Positions 34,828-43,805 are shown, numbered from the stretch's first letter. The stretch is 64,000 nucleotides of DNA from Pseudovibrio sp. Tun.PSC04-5.I4 (GCF_900104145.1 NZ_FNLB01000006.1:3387001-3451000), one strand, 5' to 3'. The notes: a model not told the origin generated them from the letters alone. Numbers and translations: made by a program.

Positions 34828-35887
34828 CGTCGATATTTCCAGTCAGCTGGGCAATTTTTCCCTGAATGCTAAGTTTGCGGCCAATAGCGGGATTACGGCT
34901 ATCTTCGGACGGTCCGGGGCAGGTAAGTCCTCGCTCATTCGCATGATTGCGGGTTTGACCGTGCCTGATAAAGGCAGCATCCGGTTGGGTGATCGAGTTG
35001 TTTTTGATCGGGATAGCTCCATCAACATACCTATTCAGAAGCGTGGTGTGGGGATGGTGTTTCAGGATTCCCGCCTGTTTCCGCATATGAATGTGGAGCG
35101 GAACCTGCTTTACAGCCAATGGGCTGCGGGGCGTAAATCGGCTGTTGGTCTTGCTGAGATTACTGAGCTGCTTGGCATCGCTCACCTTTTGAAGCGCAGG
35201 GTATTTGGATTGTCTGGTGGTGAGAAGCAACGTGTCGCCATTGGGCGGGCCTTGCTTTCTGGTCCGCAAATTCTGGTGTTGGATGAGCCGCTGGCTTCGT
35301 TGGATGCCTCTCGCAAAGCGGAGATTCTGCCGTATCTTCTCAAGCTCAAGACTGAGTTTGGCATTCCTATGCTTTATGTGAGCCACAGCCTTGGTGAGAT
35401 AGAGCAGCTTGCTGATACGTTGGTGCTGCTCGATCAAGGCGCTGTTGTTGCGCATGGGCCTATTGCGCAGATGCTGAGTAATCTGGAGTTGCCTCAGTTG
35501 GCAGCGGGCCCAGATGCGGGGTCTTTGTTGTTCGCTCAGCTCAGTAGCTATGATGCGCAGTGGCAGATGACGGAGTTTGCGCTGGAAGGGCAGAGACTGC
35601 AATTGCCGGGGCAACTTGGCGAGGTTGGGCAAGACGCTCGTATTCGCATCAAAGCCAAGGACGTTGCCTTGGCGCGGTATGCACCTGTTGAAGCCTCTGT
35701 GCGGAATGTTCTGGCTGTCAGTATTGAAGGCATTACCGAGACCTCCGGCCCTTATGCGGAGGTTGATTGCCGCGTTGGTGCGCAGCATTTGCGGGCGCGG
35801 TTGACCCGGCATTCGGTACATGAGTTGCAACTGGGCGCAGGGCAGCAGGTGTTTGCCTTGATAAAGAGTGTTGCGCTAGACCAGTGA
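34820..35887 (+). CDS. modC: Molybdate ABC transporter, ATPase
   Basis: A 355-residue ATPase: Walker A GRSGAGKSS at 30-38, signature LSGGEKQR near 133, Walker B with glutamate LVLDEPLASLD near 153, and a C-terminal Mop/TOBE molybdate-binding regulatory domain (about 290-352, including ARIRIKAKDVALAR). The ATG at 34820 overlaps the modB end; an earlier open frame is only the modB shadow. Molybdenum uptake serves cofactor enzymes, none of which is encoded in this window. Confidence 0.95.
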   Translation: MIDVDISSQLGNFSLNAKFAANSGITAIFGRSGAGKSSLIRMIAGLTVPDKGSIRLGDRVVFDRDSSINIPIQKRGVGMVFQDSRLFPHMNVERNLLYSQWAAGRKSAVGLAEITELLGIAHLLKRRVFGLSGGEKQRVAIGRALLSGPQILVLDEPLASLDASRKAEILPYLLKLKTEFGIPMLYVSHSLGEIEQLADTLVLLDQGAVVAHGPIAQMLSNLELPQLAAGPDAGSLLFAQLSSYDAQWQMTEFALEGQRLQLPGQLGEVGQDARIRIKAKDVALARYAPVEASVRNVLAVSIEGITETSGPYAEVDCRVGAQHLRARLTRHSVHELQLGAGQQVFALIKSVALDQ

Positions 35888-35950
35888 TCGGTCACAATCT
35901 GGAATTCACAAGACCTGTGCGGCTCGCTTTTTGCGGCTTTGCTGTCAGGC

Positions 35951-37798
35951 ATGTATTGGACAAGTTGCGTGGACCAAAAGAGCAGATCTGAGAGATGGCA
36001 GAGAGTGTCTAGCGTCGCACTGGTGACGTTCAGCGTTTTTGCGCTTGTGGTTGCTTGGGTCACGATGCAGCTCAGCAGCCAGTTCTATATGGATGATCTG
36101 CAAACGCGTAGTCAGGCAACGCTTTCTGTGCAGTCCGCTGGATTAGAGAAATACCTCGATAAGTACCGTTTGCTGCCGCCTTTGCTGGCGCGCCGCTCTG
36201 ACATTGTGCAGATCCTTGCCAATGATGAACGCGAACGCGGGCAAAATGTTGCCAAGGTGATTGCCGGTATGTCTGGTGCGCAGGAGGTTTGGTTTCAAAA
36301 ACCCAATGGTGAGGTTGTTGCTTCTAACCTCCTTGATCATGCCAGCATGGCGCAGCAAGGCACATCTTCATACGCCATTGCGTTGGATGCTGCACGGCAA
36401 GGGCGATTGGGGCGGCAATTGGTGTTGTCTCGAAATTATGGCCCTGCAAGTTATGTTTTCATTTCTCCGGTGCGAGACGGCGATCAAGACTTCGGTATTA
36501 TCGCTGTTCGAGTAAGTCTTGAAGAAGTTGAGCAATCCTGGGCACTTTCAAAGGATAGGTTAGCAGCGGTTGATCAGAATGGCATCGTGGTTGCTACCAA
36601 TCAGGCCAACTGGCACGGAGAACCTTTGTTTACACGTCGGCCTGCGCGGAGTGGGAGAGGCAGTGTGATCGAGAAAGGCGTGGTCGATCAGCGCTGGTAT
36701 GATCTGGATTTCCAGCTCGTGCGGTTGAGTCCGCCGTTGAACAAAACCAACTATCAGATGATTGAGCAAAACCTGCCTGTGTTGAACTGGAAGGTGGTTC
36801 TGTTTGCCGATACCTCGCAGGTTCGGCAGCAGTCTATGTGGGCGGGTTTGATTGCCTTACTGCTCTGCGTTGTTGGTGGGGGCTTATTCTGGATGGCGGG
36901 TGAACGTCGCCGCCGGTTGCTGGAACGTATTCGTCAAGACAAGATTTATGCGGCTCGATTGGAAAAGCGAGTGCATGAACGTACGCGCGAGCTTTCAACG
37001 GCAAATGCTTTGTTAGCGCAAGAGGTTGCAGAGCGCGAGGCGGCGGAAAAAGAGCTACAGAAGGCGCAAGCTGGTTTGGTTCAGTCTGCCAAACTTGCGA
37101 CGCTGGGCGAGATGTCTGCCGCTCTCTCTCACGAGTTTAATCAGCCCCTTGGAGCTATTCGAACTCATTCGGAAAATGCTCAGGTCCTGATTGACAGTGG
37201 TAAGTCAGACCGTGCGCTTAAAAGCCTTGGCAAGATTATCGCGATGGTTGAACGTATGGCGGCGATTAGTCAGACGCTGAAGGGATTCACCCGCAAGGCT
37301 GGTAGTCAACTAATAGCGGTGAAAGTCTCTGCGGTGATTGGTGAAGTTCTGATGCTCACCGGTCCACGTTGGAAGCAGATGGGTGCGCGCGTTAGTGTTG
37401 AGCAGGACGATAAGTCGCTTGAAGTTTTAGCGGGGCAGGTTCGCTTGGCTCAAGTGCTGATGAACCTGATGAGCAATGCGCTTGATGCAATGAAGATGCA
37501 GGATGAGCCGACTGTCCGGATCAGTGTTTTGCATCGTGATCAACTCGTTATCATCCGCGTTGAGGACAACGGCCCCGGTGTTCCTGAGGATGTGGCGGCG
37601 AACATCTTTGATCCGTTTTTCACAACGAAGGACGTTGGTGAAGGTTTGGGGCTTGGGCTTTCCATCGCCTATAAGATAATTGAAGACCTTGAGGGGCAGT
37701 TGCGCTATGAGCGCTCTGAGCTGGGCGGCGCATGCTTTACGATTGAGTTGCGCGATGCAGCGGAACAAACTTTGGGCGATGTCGAGGAAGAAGAATAA
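35951..37798 (+). CDS. DctB-like sensor histidine kinase
   Basis: Membrane sensor kinase of 615 residues from ATG 35951. A first membrane helix lies near 25-45 and a second near 300-320, bracketing a large periplasmic sensor domain of the double-Cache type seen in DctB. A coiled coil then leads into the kinase core: H-box ALSHEFNQPLGAIRTH (phosphoacceptor His), N-box NLMSNALDAM, G1 DNGPGV and G2 GLGLGLSI. Five bases separate it from the NtrC-type regulator. It probably senses a C4-dicarboxylate or similar TRAP substrate. The exact start is uncertain; a GTG 18 bases later is possible. Confidence 0.88.
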   Translation: MYWTSCVDQKSRSERWQRVSSVALVTFSVFALVVAWVTMQLSSQFYMDDLQTRSQATLSVQSAGLEKYLDKYRLLPPLLARRSDIVQILANDERERGQNVAKVIAGMSGAQEVWFQKPNGEVVASNLLDHASMAQQGTSSYAIALDAARQGRLGRQLVLSRNYGPASYVFISPVRDGDQDFGIIAVRVSLEEVEQSWALSKDRLAAVDQNGIVVATNQANWHGEPLFTRRPARSGRGSVIEKGVVDQRWYDLDFQLVRLSPPLNKTNYQMIEQNLPVLNWKVVLFADTSQVRQQSMWAGLIALLLCVVGGGLFWMAGERRRRLLERIRQDKIYAARLEKRVHERTRELSTANALLAQEVAEREAAEKELQKAQAGLVQSAKLATLGEMSAALSHEFNQPLGAIRTHSENAQVLIDSGKSDRALKSLGKIIAMVERMAAISQTLKGFTRKAGSQLIAVKVSAVIGEVLMLTGPRWKQMGARVSVEQDDKSLEVLAGQVRLAQVLMNLMSNALDAMKMQDEPTVRISVLHRDQLVIIRVEDNGPGVPEDVAANIFDPFFTTKDVGEGLGLGLSIAYKIIEDLEGQLRYERSELGGACFTIELRDAAEQTLGDVEEEE

Positions 37799-37802
37799 TA
37801 GT

Positions 37803-39170
37803 ATGGACGTATGGGCGATGGATAAAGCAACGATCCTTCTTGTTGATGACGATAAGGATATGCGCGAGGCACTTGTTGAGGGCCTTGAGCTTGCTGATTA
37901 TCATGTCGTGCCATTCTCGCGTGCTGAGGAAGCCCTCGAACATATTTCCCATGAGTTTTACGGAGTTCTGGTCAGCGATATTCGGATGCCGAAGATTGAT
38001 GGCTTCGAGTTGATGAAAGCCGCCTTTGAAATCGACAGCGCTTTGCCGGTTGTTCTGATCACTGGCCACGGTGATGTGCCGCTGGCTGTTGAGGCGATGC
38101 GGGCTGGAGCCTACGACTTTAAAGAAAAACCGTTTCCTGTCAGCGGATTGGTGGCTGTGATTGAGCGGGCGCTTGAAAAACGGCGACTGACGCTTGAAAA
38201 CCGCGTGCTGCGTGAAGAACTGGGCAATCTATCTGGATTAGAAGAGCGACTGGTTGGTAAAGCGCCAGCAATGGAGGCTCTTCGTAGTACCGTTATTGCA
38301 CTTTCGGGAACGGATGCGGATGTTCTTATTCTTGGTGAGACGGGATCGGGCAAGGAAGTTGTTGCACGAGCTCTGCATGAAGAGGGACAGCGCAAAGACG
38401 GCCCCTTTGTTGCGTTGAACTGTGGAGCGCTGCCAGCCGATATTATCGAGAGTGAGCTGTTTGGCCATGAGAAAGGCTCCTTTACTGGCGCGAGTGGTCG
38501 GCGGATCGGGAAATTGGAACATGCGCATGGTGGAACAGTCTTTCTTGATGAGATTGAATCCATGCCGCTTGATTTGCAGGTGAAGCTTTTACGTGTGTTC
38601 GAGACCCGCAGTATTGAGCGGCTCGGGTCCAACAAAGCGATCCCGCTGGACCTTCGATTTGTTGCTGCGAGTAAAGAGGATTTGGAGGCTGCTTCCAATG
38701 AGGGGCGGTTTCGGCGAGATCTGTTTTACCGGCTCAACGTTATCACGCTGGCTATTCCGCCACTGCGAGAGCGTTTGGAAGACATTCCTGTGTTGTTTCA
38801 CTACCTCACCAGAGGCGCGCGTGCGCGGTATCGCAAAGAGATCCCTGATATCACGAGAGAATTTCTTGCTGAGCTGATGCAGCGTGATTGGCCCGGTAAC
38901 GTTCGTGAACTGCGAAATGTTGCGGATCGGTTTGTGCTGGGTCTTGAAGGACAGATGAAACAACAGGCTGCCAATTCAGGGGAAACCAATGGAGCGAGCG
39001 GATCGCTTGCAGAGCGTGTAAGTGCCTATGAGCGTGATGTTATTTCGACTGAGCTGGTTCGTAATGATGGTAAGATCAAACCGACATATGAGGCCCTGTT
39101 GGTGTCGCGCAAAGCGCTCTACGAGAAAATGAAAAAGTATGGTCTTGGTAAGGAAGATCACGGGGAATAG
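37803..39170 (+). CDS. DctD-like sigma-54-dependent response regulator
   Basis: NtrC-family regulator of 455 residues. The receiver domain runs from about 8 to 120 with phosphoacceptor Asp in VSDIRMP. The AAA+ domain has Walker A GETGSGKE, the sigma-54 contact loop GSFTGA instead of the usual GAFTGA, and Walker B GGTVFLDEI. The C-terminal Fis-type DNA-binding helix ends in PTYEALLVSRKALYEKMKKYG. ATG 37803 follows the kinase stop by 4 bases. A palindromic enhancer site begins two bases after its stop, and a consensus sigma-54 promoter lies beyond, in front of dctP. Confidence 0.92.
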   Translation: MDVWAMDKATILLVDDDKDMREALVEGLELADYHVVPFSRAEEALEHISHEFYGVLVSDIRMPKIDGFELMKAAFEIDSALPVVLITGHGDVPLAVEAMRAGAYDFKEKPFPVSGLVAVIERALEKRRLTLENRVLREELGNLSGLEERLVGKAPAMEALRSTVIALSGTDADVLILGETGSGKEVVARALHEEGQRKDGPFVALNCGALPADIIESELFGHEKGSFTGASGRRIGKLEHAHGGTVFLDEIESMPLDLQVKLLRVFETRSIERLGSNKAIPLDLRFVAASKEDLEAASNEGRFRRDLFYRLNVITLAIPPLRERLEDIPVLFHYLTRGARARYRKEIPDITREFLAELMQRDWPGNVRELRNVADRFVLGLEGQMKQQAANSGETNGASGSLAERVSAYERDVISTELVRNDGKIKPTYEALLVSRKALYEKMKKYGLGKEDHGE

Positions 39171-39171
39171 A

Positions 39172-39193
39172 AATGTGTCGAATTCGACACATT
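39172..39193. promoter_or_regulatory. Enhancer (UAS) palindrome for the DctD-like regulator
   Basis: A perfect 22-bp palindrome, two identical 11-base arms AATGTGTCGAA read inward. It lies about 95 bases upstream of the -24/-12 promoter, a typical NtrC-class enhancer distance. A related sequence recurs upstream of the second dctP gene. Confidence 0.82.
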
Positions 39194-39287
39194 GTTTAGA
39201 TTTTAATGTCACTAATTCGTAACAAATGCACATTCAACAATTAGGTAAATTTCCGTAAGTAGCTGCAAATACTATAAGTATTAAAAC

Positions 39288-39302
39288 TGGCATGCTGCTT
39301 GC
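39288..39302 (+). promoter_or_regulatory. Sigma-54 promoter of dctPQM
   Basis: TGGCATG-CTGC-TTGC matches the consensus TGGCAYR-N4-TTGC, with GG and GC exactly ten bases apart. Transcription should start near 39313. The leader holds a small hairpin, GGAGC-TCG-GCTCC (39317-39329), before the GGGAGG ribosome site of dctP. Confidence 0.88.
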
Positions 39303-39349
39303 TAGTAGTATCATCAGGAGCTCGGCTCCGGTCCAATTGGGAGGATACT

Positions 39350-40351
39350 ATGAAAAAGATTATTACTGCTGCGACGGTTGCAGCCGGCATGTTCACCGCT
39401 ACTCAGGCTATTGCTGCTGAAGCGTGTGACCCAAGTGAAGTCGTTATCAAATTCAGCCATGTTGTATCCGCTACGGGTCACCCGAAAGGTGATTTCGCGA
39501 CTGCTCTTGCTGAGCGCGTGAACAATGAGATGAATGGCAAAGCCTGTATGCAGGTTTTCCCAAGCTCTCAGCTGTTTGACGATGACAAGGTAATGGAAGC
39601 ACTGCTGCTGGGCGATGTACAGATCGCTGCGCCTTCCCTTGCAAAATTTGAAGCTTACACTCTCAAGTACCGCGTGTTTGACCTTCCATTCCTGTTCACT
39701 GACATGAATGCAGTCAACAACTTTACTCAGGGCCCTAAAGGTCAGGAACTTCTGGGTGCGATGTCTGACATCGGCTTTGTTGGTCTTGGTTATGTTTACA
39801 ACGGTCTGAAGCACTTCTCCGCTAACAAGCCTTTGTTGACCCCTTCTGATGCGACTGGCCTGAAATTCCGTACACAAACGTCTGACGTTGCTGTTGCGAT
39901 GATTGAAGCAATGGATGCCAACGCGCAGAAGCTTGCGTTTAAAGAAGTTTACGGCGCATTGCAGACTGGCGTTGTTGATGGTCAGGAAAATACTTGGTCC
40001 AACATCTACACCAAGAAATTCTTTGAAGTTCAGGACGGTGTGACAGAAACCAGCCACCAGCTGCTGTCTTACCTTGCTGTGACGTCTCAGGAGTGGCTCG
40101 ATAGCCTTGATCCTGCTGTTCGTGAGCAGTTCCTTACTATCTTCACTGAAGTGACCAACGAAGCGAATGCTCGTTCTTCTGCTATCAACGAAGCGAATAA
40201 AAAGAAGATTGTTGAAGCTGGTACTGTGGTTCGCACTCTGACCCCTGAACAGCGTCAGGAGTGGGTTGATACCATGAAGCCTGTATGGGGCAAGTTTGCT
40301 GAAGACATCGGTCAGGATGTGATCGACGCTGCAGTCGCAGCAAACAACTAA
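39350..40351 (+). CDS. dctP: TRAP transporter solute-binding protein DctP
   Basis: Periplasmic binding protein of 333 residues with a signal peptide cleaved near AIAA-EAC. The DctP fold is clear: VIKFSHVV, HPKGDFATALAERV, VFPSSQLFDDDKVMEALLLG, the ligand-binding arginine region GLKFRTQTSDV and the VYGALQTGVVDGQENTWSN signature. ATG 39350 follows GGGAGGA. It is first in dctPQM under a sigma-54 promoter. It probably binds a C4-dicarboxylate or related acid; exact substrate unknown. A close paralogue lies at 42764. Confidence 0.93.
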   Translation: MKKIITAATVAAGMFTATQAIAAEACDPSEVVIKFSHVVSATGHPKGDFATALAERVNNEMNGKACMQVFPSSQLFDDDKVMEALLLGDVQIAAPSLAKFEAYTLKYRVFDLPFLFTDMNAVNNFTQGPKGQELLGAMSDIGFVGLGYVYNGLKHFSANKPLLTPSDATGLKFRTQTSDVAVAMIEAMDANAQKLAFKEVYGALQTGVVDGQENTWSNIYTKKFFEVQDGVTETSHQLLSYLAVTSQEWLDSLDPAVREQFLTIFTEVTNEANARSSAINEANKKKIVEAGTVVRTLTPEQRQEWVDTMKPVWGKFAEDIGQDVIDAAVAANN

Positions 40352-40370
40352 TCCAATACATTTTGACTAG

Positions 40371-40397
40371 GTTTGTCCGGCAGTGCGCCGGACAAAC
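40371..40397 (+). repeat. Intergenic stem-loop between dctP and dctQ
   Basis: GTTTGTCCGGC and GCCGGACAAAC form a perfect 11-bp stem with an AGTGC loop and no T run. Such a stem between the binding-protein gene and the membrane genes fits mRNA stabilisation or partial termination giving more DctP than DctQM. Confidence 0.8.
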
Positions 40398-40446
40398 TCT
40401 CAAATACCACAATGGTGTCTTTCCTCGTGCCGCAACACACTAGGAA

Positions 40447-41106
40447 ATGAGAGTGCTATTGGGGGAGGGCGCATTGTCTCGATTAAACAAAATAATAGAT
40501 GACTTCGAAGAAGGCTTTATCGCTATCATTCTCGCGGTGATGACGCTTGTAACCTTTTCGCAGGTTGTCATGCGGTACGGCTTTAACTCTGGTTGGGGTG
40601 GCGCGCTGCAGTTCACCCGCTTACTGTTTGCATGGCTTATCCTTTTTGGCATGAGCTATGGTTTGAAGATTGGCTCACACCTCGGCGTTGATGCCTTCAT
40701 CCGCCTGTTTCCTAAGCCGGTCTTTCGGGCATTCGGGCTCATTGGTGCCCTTGTCACACTTTTCTATGCAGCGCTTCTGTTTGATGCGAGCTGGTTCCAT
40801 ACCCTGTTTGGGCTGGAAAACCGCGGCTCTACCGGCGGTGCATTTGAGTACGTGGCAAAGTACTACAAGCTTCCTATCGGTATGGAAGATTTGAAGTTTC
40901 CAGTTTGGTACCAAGAGATGTTTGAGGTGAAAGCGCGTGTTCCACGTTGGTGGGGTTATGTCATTTTGCCGATTGGTCTCGGCCTTCTCGCAATCAGATC
41001 TGTGCAAATGTGTTGGCTCATTTTGACTGGGCAACGCGACACGATGATTGCCGCACACGAAGCTGAAGAGCTCGTTGAAGAAAACAAAGACGTGCTGAAG
41101 GACTAA
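40447..41106 (+). CDS. dctQ: TRAP transporter small membrane subunit DctQ
   Basis: DctQ-type subunit of about 219 residues with four hydrophobic segments: FIAIILAVMTLVTFSQVVMRY, LLFAWLILFGMSYGL, a third near 90-110, and a fourth near 175-195. A long polar insertion (ENRGSTGGAFEYVAKYYKLP and on) between the third and fourth segments is larger than in many DctQ proteins. Start uncertain: ATG 40447 has AGGA very close, while a TTG at 40474 has a better GGGAGGG site. Confidence 0.88.
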   Translation: MRVLLGEGALSRLNKIIDDFEEGFIAIILAVMTLVTFSQVVMRYGFNSGWGGALQFTRLLFAWLILFGMSYGLKIGSHLGVDAFIRLFPKPVFRAFGLIGALVTLFYAALLFDASWFHTLFGLENRGSTGGAFEYVAKYYKLPIGMEDLKFPVWYQEMFEVKARVPRWWGYVILPIGLGLLAIRSVQMCWLILTGQRDTMIAAHEAEELVEENKDVLKD

Positions 41107-41111
41107 GCCCA

Positions 41112-42512
41112 ATGGAAACCGCTGTTCTCTTTTTGCTGCTCTTTGGGCTGCTGCTTATCGGAGCTCCAATCGCGATTGCGCTTGGTTTGTCCTCCGTTCT
41201 CTATATCGCGCTGTTCTCACATGACTCGATGAGTTCTGTGACCATTCAGATGTTCAATGCATCGCAGAACTTCACACTGCTCGCGATCCCGTTCTTTATC
41301 CTAGCCTCCAGCTTTATGTCGACGGGCGGCGTTGCTCGCCGTATCGTGAACTTTGCGATTGCGACTGTTGGCTGGATTCGCGGCGGTTTGGCCATGGCAG
41401 GTGTGCTGGCCTGTATGATCTTTGCTGCACTCTCTGGTTCGTCCCCGGCAACTGTTGTTGCGATTGGTACAATCGCGATTGCTGCGATGCGTCAGGCTGG
41501 TTACTCCAAGGAGTTCGCCGCAGGTATTATCGCCAATGCTGGAACGCTTGGAATTCTCATTCCGCCTAGTATTGTTATGGTTGTTTATGCAGCTGCGACG
41601 AATGTTTCCGTAGGCCGTATGTTCCTGGCGGGTGTTATTCCGGGCATCGTTGCCGGTTTGATGCTGATGATTACCATCTACATCATTGCACGCCGCAAGA
41701 AGCTGTCTGCCCAACCCTTTCCGACTTTCAAGGTTCTCTGGACGACATTTGCAGAAGCTGCCTTTGGTATGTTCCTGATTGTGATCATCCTCGGTGGTAT
41801 CTACGCTGGCGTGTTCACACCAACGGAAGCCGCCGCTGTTGCCGCTGTTTATGCGTGTTTGATCGCGTTGTTCATCTACCGCGATATGGGGCCTTTGAAA
41901 GACACGAAATGGCGCAAGCCAGGGGAGAACCTGCTAGAAGCAGCCTGCCGTAACCTTGGCCTTATCACCCTTTACTTGGTTCCTGCCTTGTTCCACCGGG
42001 ATACGCGCAAGGTGCTGGTGGAAAGCGGTAAGACAACGATTATGCTGATGTTCATCATCGTGAACGCGCTGCTCTTCGCTCACACTTTGACAGCTGAACG
42101 CATTCCGCAGATCATCACTGACTGGATGCTGGGTGCTGGCTTTAACTGGTTCACATTCCTGATTGCCGTCAACGTTATTCTATTGATTGGTGGTCAATTT
42201 ATGGAACCGTCTGGCCTGCTGCTTATCGTTGCGCCGGTGGTGTTCCCGATTGCTGTTGAACTTGGTGTGGATCCAATTCACCTGGGTATCATCATGGTGG
42301 TGAACATGGAGATTGGAATGATCACGCCACCGATTGGGCTCAACCTGTTTGTGACCTCGGGCATAACGGGGATGAGTTTGGTGCAGGTAGTGCGGGCTGC
42401 TGCGCCGTTTGTGATGGTGCTGCTGGTGTTCCTTGTGATGGTCACATATCTGCCGTGGCTCTCTACCGCCCTGCCGACTTATATGATGGGGCCAGAGGTT
42501 ATCCTCCGATAA
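41112..42512 (+). CDS. dctM: TRAP transporter large permease DctM
   Basis: Ion-coupled permease of 466 residues with about 12 hydrophobic segments. Typical DctM motifs are FNASQNFTLLAIPFFILAS, GILIPPSIVMVVYAAAT near 155 and GMITPPIGLNLFVTSGI near 415, the two related half-repeat loops. An inserted polar loop (YRDMGPLKDTKWRKPGENL) lies mid-protein. It begins 5 bases after dctQ, and a strong terminator follows. Confidence 0.94.
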   Translation: METAVLFLLLFGLLLIGAPIAIALGLSSVLYIALFSHDSMSSVTIQMFNASQNFTLLAIPFFILASSFMSTGGVARRIVNFAIATVGWIRGGLAMAGVLACMIFAALSGSSPATVVAIGTIAIAAMRQAGYSKEFAAGIIANAGTLGILIPPSIVMVVYAAATNVSVGRMFLAGVIPGIVAGLMLMITIYIIARRKKLSAQPFPTFKVLWTTFAEAAFGMFLIVIILGGIYAGVFTPTEAAAVAAVYACLIALFIYRDMGPLKDTKWRKPGENLLEAACRNLGLITLYLVPALFHRDTRKVLVESGKTTIMLMFIIVNALLFAHTLTAERIPQIITDWMLGAGFNWFTFLIAVNVILLIGGQFMEPSGLLLIVAPVVFPIAVELGVDPIHLGIIMVVNMEIGMITPPIGLNLFVTSGITGMSLVQVVRAAAPFVMVLLVFLVMVTYLPWLSTALPTYMMGPEVILR

Positions 42513-42534
42513 TCATTGGGGAAACGAGTTTTGA

Positions 42535-42568
42535 AAGGCCGGGGCAATTTGCTCCGGCCTTTTTGTTT
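42535..42568 (+). terminator. Rho-independent terminator of dctPQM
   Basis: AGGCCGGGGC-AATTT-GCTCCGGCCT forms a 10-bp stem with one G-T wobble, followed by TTTTGTTTG. Confidence 0.9.
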
Positions 42569-42580
42569 GTACGGCAATGG

Positions 42581-42614
42581 GTGAATGATGTTTCCAATTC
42601 GACACATCATTCAC
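42581..42614. promoter_or_regulatory. Second DctD-type enhancer palindrome, upstream of dctP2
   Basis: GTGAATGATGT (42581-42591) and ACATCATTCAC (42604-42614) are perfect inverted arms around TTCCAATTCGAC. The core AATTCGACACA matches the enhancer at 39172, with two changes in the other arm. It lies 150 bases upstream of the dctP2 start. No good -24/-12 promoter is visible; TTGGCCTGATCTTCA at 42656-42670 is a poor match. Confidence 0.65.
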
Positions 42615-42763
42615 TTTAATTCTTCGTGCGTTTGAGACAAAGGCTAAGCTACTAATTGGCCTGATCTTCATAGGTCTATGCGCACAGGGTGAGCGTTCTT
42701 GTTGTTGCCCATGCAGCCTTAAAACGGAGGATGGGCTTCGCTCTTTCTATGAGTGAGAAGCTT

Positions 42764-43777
42764 ATGAAACGCACGATTGCTGCTCTTACCCTCATTATGG
42801 GGATGCTCTCAGCCGGGTCTGCATTTGCGCAAAAAGCATGTAACCCAGGTGAAGTCATTATCAAATTCAGTCATGTTGTGCCGCCGGAGGGGCACCCGAA
42901 AGGTGATTTTGCGACGGCTTTGGCAGAGCGCGTTAATCGTGAAATGGATGGCAAAGCTTGCCTGCAGGTGTTTCCCTTCTCCCAGCTGTATGACGATGAA
43001 AAAGTGATGGAAGCGTTGTTGATGGGCGATGTGCAGCTTGCTGCGCCATCTCTTTCCAAGCTTGAAGCCTATACCTCTAAATACCGCGTGTTCGATCTGC
43101 CGTTTATCTTCGCGGATATGGATGCTGTGAACCGGTTTACACAGGGTGAGAAAGGGCAGGAATTGCTTGGCTCGATGTCGGATTTTGGTGTGGTTGGTCT
43201 TGGCTATCTCTATGATGGGTTAAAGCATTTTTCCGCTGATAAGCCGCTTGCCGTTCCCTCTGATGCGGCGGGACTTAAGTTCCGGGTTCAGAACTCTGAC
43301 GTCGCTGTCGCCATGATAGAGGCAATGGGCGCAAGTGCTCAAAAGCTGGCCTTTAAGGAAGTGTACGGCGCTTTGCAGCTTGGAGTGGTTGATGGTCAGG
43401 AAAACAGTTGGTCAAACATCTTCACTGCGAGGTTCTTTGAAGTGCAGGACAGCACAACTGAGACCAATCATCAGTTGTTAGCCTACGCTGTTTTTACGCC
43501 ACAAGAATGGCTAGATGGTCTTGAACCTGATGTGCGCGACCAGTTTCTGTCGATTTTACAGGATGTGTTGGAGGCGTCCAACGCGAAAGCATTTGCCACC
43601 AACGAGGCGAACAAGCAGAAGATTATTGATGCTGGCCATAATGTCCGTACTCTTACACCGGAGCAGCGTCAGCAATGGGTTGATCTTATGCAGCCGGTTT
43701 GGAGCAGATTTGCAGATGAAATCGGGCAGGATGTAATCGACGCTGCCGTCGCCTCAAACAATTCCAAGCCAGATTAA
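42764..43777 (+). CDS. Orphan TRAP solute-binding protein, DctP paralogue
   Basis: A 337-residue DctP paralogue with its own signal peptide (cleavage near AFA-QKAC). It matches the first DctP along its full length, including HPKGDFATALAERVN, AEAYTSKYRVFDLPF-like and YGALQLGVVDGQENSWSN regions, with differences scattered through the protein. No dctQ or dctM follows, so it most likely feeds the DctQM encoded upstream and may widen or tune substrate range. ATG 42764 has GAGAAG upstream; another in-frame ATG precedes it by 5 codons. Confidence 0.9.
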   Translation: MKRTIAALTLIMGMLSAGSAFAQKACNPGEVIIKFSHVVPPEGHPKGDFATALAERVNREMDGKACLQVFPFSQLYDDEKVMEALLMGDVQLAAPSLSKLEAYTSKYRVFDLPFIFADMDAVNRFTQGEKGQELLGSMSDFGVVGLGYLYDGLKHFSADKPLAVPSDAAGLKFRVQNSDVAVAMIEAMGASAQKLAFKEVYGALQLGVVDGQENSWSNIFTARFFEVQDSTTETNHQLLAYAVFTPQEWLDGLEPDVRDQFLSILQDVLEASNAKAFATNEANKQKIIDAGHNVRTLTPEQRQQWVDLMQPVWSRFADEIGQDVIDAAVASNNSKPD

Positions 43778-43805
43778 ACGCGCAACAACCTGCTGATGCT
43801 TTCTG

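Noticed and set aside
34796..35830. 344-codon minus-strand frame opposite modC
   Set aside because: It runs antisense through modC, whose Walker motifs and Mop domain are unmistakable; the antisense product has no recognisable motif.
42656..42671. Sigma-54 promoter candidate for dctP2
   Set aside because: GG is present, but the -12 element reads TCAT instead of TTGC after the right spacing; too weak to call.
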